Part shown: in pieces, positions 55,995 to 64,000 of the stretch
How positions within the stretch are numbered: position 1 is the first letter of the stretch
Layout of the letters: every line of letters starts with the position of its first letter
Position numbers and translations under genes: made by a program
Notes under the pieces: generated by a model
What the model was told of the DNA's origin: nothing
Database searches by the model: none
The model's input: the letters and a program-made list of their open reading frames with translations, nothing else
NCBI GenBank assembly: GCA_003993805.1
Contig: RSEF01000003.1
Location: 42,228,590 to 42,292,589 of the forward strand
Length of the DNA stretch: 64,000 nucleotides
Origin: Himantopus leucocephalus
Taxonomy: Eukaryota > Chordata > Aves > Charadriiformes > Recurvirostridae
Reading direction: 5' to 3'

Positions 55995-56250
55995 TTATGG
56001 ATTTAAACGCATGTTGCACATGTGCATATCTGATGCTGACCAGACCCTTGAGGGAAATAGCAAAGTCGCGGCGGTGGCGAGTGAGTGAAATCTGCTGCGA
56101 CGGGCTGTGAAGAGGAGGAGGGGGACGGAGGGGCTGCGGCACTCGCAGCCCCCGTGCGCCCCCGGCAGCAGGGGCCTGGTGCGGCTCGGCCCTGAGCCCG
56201 GGGCAGCTGTGAGCCACCCCGCTGCGAGGGGGGAACCCTCCCCGAAACAA

Positions 56251-58868
56251 GACATGGGTGAAAAAAGCTGTTTTCTCCCACAGCTGTTTCTGCGGTTGAC
56301 ACGGAGGAATGGAGTTAAATGACTAGAAAAAGAGGTTTTGTCTATTTTAGCATCCACTGCTACCCAGATAGAAGAGCAGCCTGGCAAACGTGGGCGGAGG
56401 GGGTCCTCCCAAGGAAGGCCATCCCTCGCAGGTCTGCTTGCTCCGGCTTGGTGGAAACCAAGGCACAGGGATGGGAGCAGGGACAAGTCCAGGCCTTGCT
56501 TGTTGTGTAGAGGAAGGCGGGGAGCGGTGAGTCACCCTCATCATGCAACAGCCCGGAGTGCTGCCATTGCTCTAGTCCCTCAAGCAAAACTCTGACCCGC
56601 GCCAGTGGGAGTCGCAGCTACGCGAAGCTGGGATATCTGATGCCAGCAGCCGTGCCAAGGGCACGGGGTGAGGAGGTCACCGCGGGTGTCAGCCTGCCTC
56701 AGCCCAGGAGCAGGAAGGCGGCCACAGCCCAGCGATCACATGGCTCCCAATGTGACCGAACCCCAGCGTTTTCCAAAGGCTGGCTGCAAGAAGAGGAAAA
56801 ACAGAAAACCGGGGAAATGCAATGGTCTTGACACTGCAAGCCTGCTGCTCGTGCCCTCCCTGCTCGGCCCCGTTCATTGCAGCCACCGTGCAAGGTTGGG
56901 CCCAGACTCCATTTCACCCCACAAACTCAGCAGCGCCGGTGTTAAAGGCTGTGCCAAGCGCCAGCGGGGAGCACTGCTGCCTGTGTTGCCCCCAGGCCAA
57001 AGAGCGGGTATGACCCTGCACCGCCAGCACGGGACCCAGCTGCACAGCCGGAGCGATGGAGCAGCTGGTCCTGCTTGGGCCGGGCTTTTGCCAGACACAA
57101 GTATTGCTGGGCTGGCCCCTAGCCACAGGCTTAGGGCAGCAGACGACTCAGGGCACCAAAACAGCCGTGTCCCCAAGCTACTCTGCCTGCACCTACAGTG
57201 CCAGAGAGCTGGGCTTGCTGCTGCCACCACTTAGAGGTTGAGCTGAGGAGGATGTGGCTAGCCTGTTGAGGGGTGAAGCTCTAGGTCACTTGGGTCCTGC
57301 CCCGTGTCTCCCCCTTCCAGCTCCATCGTTACCCCTGTCCCATGGCTGGAGTGACCCTAGCTGCTCAGCTTTCAACTGGCAAGACTCAATTTTGCCAGTG
57401 CTGCTGAGAAACCCCAAGGAGGACCTAAACTTCCTCCAGCGTGCCAATCTTGTTGCCACCATAATGTCCTGGGCACTCCTAAAGGGCTGAGGGGGCCATG
57501 TGAGGTCTGGCAGCCAGAGCAGGAGACAAGCTAGACAAAAGTTCCACCCACAGCGCAAGCACAGAGTGACCAGCTTCCCCAAACTAAAAGCCTGGGAGAG
57601 CAGTGAAGTAGCCAGCAGCTCACTCACTTGGTGTGCCCACTCCCTGTCAGCCAGAAGATTTGGTATCAGTGGAGCTGCTGGTTCAGGGAAGCCTCACCCC
57701 ACCAGCTGTGGGTGGTGTGCAAGAGAGCCAGGAGAAAATTAGGTAGCGGCTGCCCAACGCTGCATCACTGTTTCCACTTCAGGCTTTAAGGATCTTCTAA
57801 AGGAGTCAGGGAATGGCAGAGAGGAACAGCTAATCAGCTGCATAAAGGCACTCCTTCCCCTCACTGCTGCCCGGAGCTCCTGGCCCCCTGCCTAACCCAC
57901 CCTGCCAGACACCTCTGGTCAGCTGCATCCCTCTTGGCCTCCTGCCGGGAGGCTGAGGGGATGCTCAGGCAAGGCTCATTGACTGCAAGGATCTGGGCGC
58001 CTAGACACACCCCACCAGATCTGCCCCTTTCTTGCTCCACTGCATAGGCCATCCACTTCAGTTTGTAGGTAAACCAACAAAAAGATGTTTTTCTACAGCT
58101 GCTTCCAGGAGTCCAGCAACTGTACTGCCCTTTGGAGTTTGGTTTGTTTGTTGTGTTGGGAAGGGGAACCCATCAGATGGTCCTGAAAATGAACACCTAA
58201 CCCCATCCCCAGTTGGCAGCAGGAAGGAGAGGCTCCTGCCAAGCAGTCACAAGGCACGCCACAAACAGCTTGCTTCACCTCCCTGCCAGGGAGCAAAGTC
58301 CATTGCCATTAAGAGACTTCATGACACAAAGCAAAGATGTTTTCCCCTGGTTCCGGTTCCCATAGGTCAGACTTATAAAAGACCAAGACCTGCTGCTTGA
58401 GGTTTTGGTGAAGGCCTTATTTCTTGGATTTAGAGCCTCTCTTTTCTGAAAGGCAAGTCTTTTTAACCTATATTGTTGACATATTGACTGTCACTGTGAC
58501 ATCTTTTTTGCTATGCTTCACATCCAGTCACGTCACTCTAGAGACACAAGGTCCCATGAGCCCAACGGGACTGTCCCATGGGACAAGCCCAGCCCTCTTG
58601 GCAGAAAGGCAAATTTAATACAGAGCTTGCTGCTCTTGATCTTTACGGTGGATCGGGATGCATGTGGGGTTTCTCTGTTCTGCCTGTGGCTGTGTGCAGG
58701 GGACAGGCAGAACTGGATCTGCACTTGGCAAGGCATCATACAGGTCTGAACCACGGGGCAGTCCTTGACCTGAAGAGCTATCTCAAGAGAGACAAGGCGA
58801 TAAAAGGGATTGAACAAGGAAGCAGAGGGGACATAAAATGAGTTTGCAAATACCCCTGTACTGCCATG
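56251..58868. other. GC-rich intergenic DNA, no gene recognised
   Basis: GC content stays elevated to about 57.9 kb. The longest open frame, 56668-57234 (188 codons), overlaps several minus-strand frames and has no recognisable domain. The palindrome TGTCCCATGGGACA lies at 58572-58585. Confidence 0.6.
58572..58585. promoter_or_regulatory. EBF-like palindrome TGTCCCATGGGACA
   Basis: A perfect 14-bp palindrome containing TCCCATGGGA, which fits the EBF-family consensus TCCCNNGGGA. An isolated site; function not shown. Confidence 0.35.
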
Positions 58869-59008
58869 ATCAATGTGAGAAGAGATGGAGTTTAAGGTCT
58901 TTATTAGGAAAGAGCTAAGGGAGACGCATGAGAAAGGCAAGGGCAGGAAAGAGCAAGGAGGGCAGATGAGATGAGGCTGAGAGGAAGGGAAGGGGAAAGG
59001 TAAGACAA
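58869..59008. repeat. Purine-rich tract
   Basis: The plus strand is about 140 bases of strongly A/G-biased sequence (e.g. GAGAGGAAGGGAAGGGGAAA). It may form triplex structure; no repeat unit is fixed. Confidence 0.65.
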
Positions 59009-62000
59009 CGCTGACAGGTCCCACTATACTTTCTTCAGTTCCCCAGCAGCCAAGAGATAGGGGAAGGGGCACAAAATAGTTCCTTACATGTGCAGAAAAG
59101 AGGCAGGGGGTGACTGCTTCATCACTTAATTTCTTACACTGGTGAGCCTAAGATGACCCTGTCTTTTCCCATGTCATGGGGTTGCCATATCTGTTCAAAC
59201 AACTTCTCCTAGCTTCTATCAATCAGAGCCAAAGTCGGACAAGCGGGCAACACAATGTCAGGGAACAACTGCAACCTAATGCACACAGGAAAGATCTGCT
59301 AGAGCTCTCCAACACATTGACAGGTTTTATCTTATCTGTTGCCAGGAGGGACAAAGAGCTAGAGGGACATTGAAGGTCAATCGGGCACTTAGGAGAGCTC
59401 AGAACAAGGGAATAACTGATTACACTGAAGGACATCACATTTGCAATTAAGGCTGAGCTCCAAAAGTACGGGGGAAGTAAGCTGTTTCTCTTCCCCAGCC
59501 CAGCACAAGAAAGGCTCCCCACCAGCCACGTCAACAACCGTGTGGAAGTGTCATTCCCCTTCCTGAGTCTCCACCATGTCCTGGATGAGGGAGGATGAGC
59601 AATAAGCCTGTAAGTATTTACAAGAAAAAGGCTTAGCACAAAGTGCTTCTGGGCACAGCCCTGTTGCCAGTAAAAAGCATGATGAAAAGCATACTTTCTT
59701 TGATGAAGCCTCATTTGAGTGGTTTATGGGTAAAGGTGAATCTAGTATATATCATATTTGTCTGATGGCAAACAGAGCCCACTTGTGAAATTCATCTGAC
59801 TAGATGTTCTGAGAAAATCTTCATGAAACATTTGCGAGCTTTGAATCACTCCATTGTTGTCAGGATTTCAGCTGGAAATTGTTCTGGATGCAAGGGAATG
59901 GTGGGTCACTAATGGCTTATTTCTTATTAAATGCTTTGGGTTTAGGGACTTTGAGGATATGTAGATATTTTTCTTATTTGCAGCTTCACGTGAAGCAAAG
60001 TACTAGATGAAGATGAATGACCGGAGCAACTTGCCTTTTGCTTGAGTAGTGAAGACCCAGGTTATTGCTGTGTTAAGAAAATATGTGAAAATATGTGAAA
60101 AGTGCTTTTGACCCTCTAGAAGAGAATAGCTCTGTCACTGATCCAGATTAACAGGGCTTAAGAGGCAACTGTTGTGGGCCAAAGAGGAAGGTATTTGCTG
60201 TGGTTATGCCCTGGAGAGAGATCCAGCATATACGGCTTAACCTCCCAGCTCTGTCATTGACATCCTATCGTTCTGTCTCTCTCTCTTGCTGTAACACAGC
60301 AATTTGAGAACACCAAAACTAATTGACTGTTTGTGTTTTTAGAGTTAGTTACTCTAAATCCTCTGGTCAAAAATGGCAAGTGTAAGATGCCCCTCCTGCT
60401 GGCTTCAGCCCAGAGAGAGCAGTTTCATGCTCCAGGGAGCTGTTGAGAAGATGCATCCACTGGATACCCTCTCCATCGCCTCTGCTCCCAAGCAAAGGTT
60501 TGCAGGTTATCATCTCCTAGGTTTCACTGGAGGCAAAAAACCAGGGTGATCACAGCTTTCCTAATTCAGTCCCCCCTCAGTGGACTTTCTGCTGCTTAGG
60601 GCCACCAGCCGGTGTCACCACTAGCCCAGCTCGCTGTCAATTCAACCTTCTCTCACTTCGTTTCCTCAGCTGTTAAATGATGCTGAAGTCATGGTCAGGT
60701 CTTGAGCTGCAGTAAAACAAGGGACTGCTACACTGAAATGAGAACCTCCATGGAAACATCTCCTGAAATAATGAAACGTGTGAAATAAAACTGGCTTAGG
60801 TGTTTAAGCGCTGTGTCTGCATGTCACATAGCTGTGAAGCTGGCCTACAGCCGGCGGTAGGAAATTTGCCAGTGCAAGCTAGGCTAGATCAGGTCCAGGC
60901 CCCCTTGTGAAAACTCCTACCACTCCAGGTGTGGGTTAAAACACTGCACCCTTGCCTGCACACCAGGCACTGTCTTTTCTTTTCCCTTGCATGCACAAGC
61001 TTTAAGAAGGAGCAAGCTGGGAGAGCCCATAACCATCGCTCTCAATCCCTGGTCCCACAGCTCAGCCACACACACCACCCTACGCTCATGGCAGCTGGGG
61101 GCGGATCATGGTGGGGATATTGGGGGTGACACATTAAAAAGCTGCTTCACAGGCTCACTTGGGAGTTGCTGGGGCTGGCTCTGCTCCCTGTGCCACCCGC
61201 CCTGCCTGCAGCTAGGACTGCGCTGGCTACGACTCCCCAGATGGCTGCTAGTGCTGGGAGTGACAATGGGCACAAGTCCTCACCCGGCCATGTCCCTTCA
61301 GCATCCTGCTGGGAGAGTTCAAGAGCCTCATCCTTCTGTCCCATCAGTGGGGGTCCACCTCCCTTCCCCACATCTGTGCCCTGGTTCCTCAGCTATAACA
61401 CTGCTGCAGAAAAAGGTGTCCAGTCACAAGCGAGACAAGCTCCTTGCAGCTTGCCAGAGTATTAACAGTGAGGGGCAATTCTGCGAGACTTGGCCAAGGT
61501 GTAAATGGTCATCCTTAGTAGTCGCATGGCTATGGCTAAAGCCCAAATGGAGAGCAGAGCATCTGCCACCAAGCAAGCTGGTGGAGGCACGGTGAGAGAC
61601 CACCCCAGTCCTGAGTGTTTAACATGTGAAGGATCACAACCTTGGGGCAAAGGAAGAAGTGATTTTCCGGTATTACTGAGAGGAATGGAGGCACATGGCT
61701 ATCAGGATCTCCCAGTATCATACTGAAAATACATTACATGACCAGGAAAGAGGCAAGCTTTCCTAATTTCCAATCCCATGGCAGCCATCATACTGGTTCC
61801 TGCCCGGTACGGGCCATCAGGATCCATTCAGCATCCTGAAATGGCAGCTAGCTATTTATGGCTGCTACCTATATGACTCCAAGGAGCAGCATCTTTCTTT
61901 ATTTTACAAACTCACTCCAAGTTTTCTTGAGTACCCCACTGACACAGGGTGGATTTCTGAGAGTAATCTTTCCTCCTTTTTCCCAGAACAGTGAACATCT

Positions 62001-64000
62001 GGGACTACTGAGATATCATCTTGTGGCATCGGCTGACTTTTTTCTTTAACGAGTTTCTTTGTAACAACTTCATGATGTTTTTCCTGGGAGGACAACCATC
62101 TCATCTAAAACCTTGTCTCACATATTCCTTTATAGAAGGATGTTTTATGCTAAAGTTCTTGAAAGAATTTCCTTTCGTGCTCTGTCCCCACCTTTCTCTG
62201 TTTAATTCCTCCCAAATGTCTCTCTGATGCTTAACCTGCAGGTCGCCCTATTCACCAAAACCAAAGCAAAATGCTGGTTTGAATAAGCTCAGGATACATG
62301 GATGTCATTTCTGAACATTAGCAAGCCACATGATACTACCAACTTCATTTGATCCCATTTGCTGGAGCAGCCTGAATTTCTCAGGGGCAGGTTTTTTTTA
62401 ATCCTGGTTCATTATTGTCATTATTGTTCAAACCCATCAAGCAAATGGCCATGGAGCGGAAGCTTGAATGGGCTTGTTTAATAAGCAGGCAAAGTCATTC
62501 ATCTGCAGCATAGCAGCTCTGCAGCAAAGCTACGTCTTCCCCCTCCTGTTTCTCACTGGGTCTGTGTTGGCAGCAGTTACATTAAACCGTGGTAGGGAAA
62601 TGCAAGGGAGGGTAAATCTTTGGCTTCACGCTAACTGCTTTTGCCCGTTGCAAGAAATCCTTGCTGAAACAAATGGTCTGATTGTTTCCGTGGGTCAATC
62701 ACCTATTTTACATTTATTTCTCACATGTCACTTGGCACTGCTGAGGACACTGGCCCCATGGCAGGCTGCGTTCTTTATCTGAGCAAGTGATGGTCAAAGC
62801 AACAACCCACTCAGGCCCCAAGCTGTAGGCTTGGGGTCTGTCAATGATACATTTGCAGCTCCCTACAGGTCTTATCGTTGCTGCCATGGAGAGCAGAGAT
62901 ATGCCATGAAACCATGGCACCTGATGAGTTTGGAAAACTAGCCCTAAGTTGTCAGGATGGGCATGCCCCTGTGAGCTAGGAGCTGCACTGATCTTCTTTA
63001 CCCCCCTGACTCACCCCACGTTTGAATTAAGGCTCAGACCCTCAGCTGGCACGAACTGGTGCATGGAAATTTGATGGAGACCTGCCAGGTAATGGCAACT
63101 GAAGATCTGGCACCAGAATCTATTTTTTATGCATAAAACTTGCTATTTTTCCATGACCTTTAGTTTTGCAGCAATGCCAGAAAAGCACTCCGGCTGCATT
63201 TCCCCTATGAAAGCGTGAATGTAAGATTGTGTTGCTGGACGCTTGCACCGAAGACGTGTTCAAGACAGATAACTGCTAGTAGCTGTCACGGTGCCATTTC
63301 TGCGCCGAGCAATGTGCGTGGGAGCCCTCCCTGTCCCCCCTGCCCCCTGCCTGCTAAAACCCAACTGAAACTCATTACATACCAGGCATACCAGCGTCCC
63401 CGCAAAGCCTGTGCTTCGAGGAGGAGGCTCTCCCTCGCTCCCTTTTTTCCCTTCCGCCCTGCTTGGCTAGGTCTTTGGCAGAGCCCCAGGACTTCGGAGG
63501 GGGGAGCAGAGGGGGGCTTGGGAGGGCAGCGACTTCCCAAGCATACCCACAGCCTCATTTTGATCTGCGGTACTGCCTGTTCATTTCCACTTCACAGATG
63601 CTGCTGAGCTCTGCCACTGAGAGACAAATCCCAGAAGGGGAAGGGAGCGTGGTGGGGAGGGAAGAGATGAAAGCAGAAAAGAGCCGCATTTATTAAGCTG
63701 TTTTTCTTTCAGTGAAAAGAAGCATTTATCAGTGATTTCATATATCATGTGAGATGTGGCTCCCTGCCAATTCCTAAGGATGCAAACAAGCCACTGACAT
63801 CATACACTAAATATAGAGCAGCTCCTGCTGTAGGTGAATAAATAATGCAGGTGCAAAAGCCCAGGTCTTCAGTTACACATTCATTACCTTCCGTCTGTCA
63901 GGTTCTCATCATCAGGAGAACAACGTCCGACTCCAGCAAGGAGTGACAGGTGAAGAATGCAAAACAACTGCAGACAATAGGTGATTAAGCAGAATTTCCT
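59009..64000. other. Intergenic DNA, no gene recognised
   Basis: A minus-strand frame at 59223-59714 (163 codons) and a plus-strand frame at 60987-61595 (202 codons, the longest intergenic ORF) have low-complexity, W/L/S-rich translations without family motifs. A MEF2-type site CTAAATATAG occurs at 63807-63816. No IRF2BP2 exon was seen. Confidence 0.6.
63807..63816. promoter_or_regulatory. MEF2-type site CTAAATATAG
   Basis: An exact fit to YTA(A/T)4TAR, in an AT-rich segment (63660-63860). A single site, so weak support. Confidence 0.3.

Larger units (their letters stand above)
55560..56250. promoter_or_regulatory. Orphan CpG-rich segment, candidate promoter or enhancer
   Basis: By hand count about 17 CpG lie in 56061-56250 and about 15 in 55730-55915, close to the number expected from base composition, whereas most of the intergenic DNA is CpG-poor. 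The segment contains a SOX-like inverted repeat, a 20-bp palindrome and a good plus-strand splice donor (GTGAGT at 55820-55825). No protein-coding exon is recognised, so it may be a promoter of a noncoding transcript or a distal element. Direction unknown. Confidence 0.5.

Noticed and set aside
56668..57234. 188-codon plus-strand ORF in GC-rich DNA
   Set aside because: Opposite-strand frames of similar length overlap and no homology is recognised. Expected from composition.
60987..61595. 202-codon ORF, longest outside TARBP1
   Set aside because: The translation is rich in W, L, S, P and H with no domain, and several overlapping frames are equally open because of local GC content.
19181..64000. 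CRISPR arrays, phage-like or bacterial operon structures
   Set aside because: No regularly spaced direct repeats or prokaryotic gene organisation. The window is vertebrate chromosomal DNA.

Overview
The window looks like vertebrate nuclear DNA, most probably avian. It holds a split gene with GT-AG introns of 0.1-3.2 kb and a CpG-island promoter. Identifiable transposons are sparse, and T/G tracts of the GGGTTTGGTTTTTT kind are common in bird genomes. The species cannot be told. No CR1 3' tail, tRNA, rRNA or prokaryotic-style gene cluster was seen.

Region 1 (about 1-19.2 kb, minus strand): the 5' half of TARBP1, a SPOUT-family tRNA 2'-O-ribose methyltransferase. I could place 13 coding exons with exact splice sites, from the ATG at 18808 down to 1237. 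Their reading phases close perfectly except across one 100-N assembly gap (14823-14922). There, one more coding exon, with length 2 modulo 3 and about 53 nt by comparison with the human protein, must be missing. The exons give about 778 residues with the missing exon. The catalytic C-terminal SpoU/TrmH domain lies beyond the left edge. The promoter is a strong CpG island (about 17.88-19.18 kb) with two identical 12-bp NRF1-like palindromes. This part of the assembly also has several single-N joins flanked by near-identical sequence, which look like unmerged contig ends rather than real duplications.

Region 2 (about 19.2-64 kb): I recognise no protein-coding gene in nearly 45 kb upstream of TARBP1. 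In human the next gene on this side is IRF2BP2, and no part of it is seen here, so this is probably the intergenic regulatory interval. It contains three MIR/L3-type ancient SINE/LINE relics, a pair of older interspersed repeat fragments, pyrimidine-rich tracts, several palindromic transcription-factor-like sites, and an orphan CpG-rich segment at 55.56-56.25 kb that may be an unannotated promoter. A 57-codon ORF at 49942-50115, with good start context and one clear transmembrane segment, is the only micropeptide candidate I would test.

I found no convincing new biological system. The most useful results are the TARBP1 exon map, the missing exon and false duplications in the assembly, the orphan CpG island with its 20-bp palindrome, and the micropeptide candidate.
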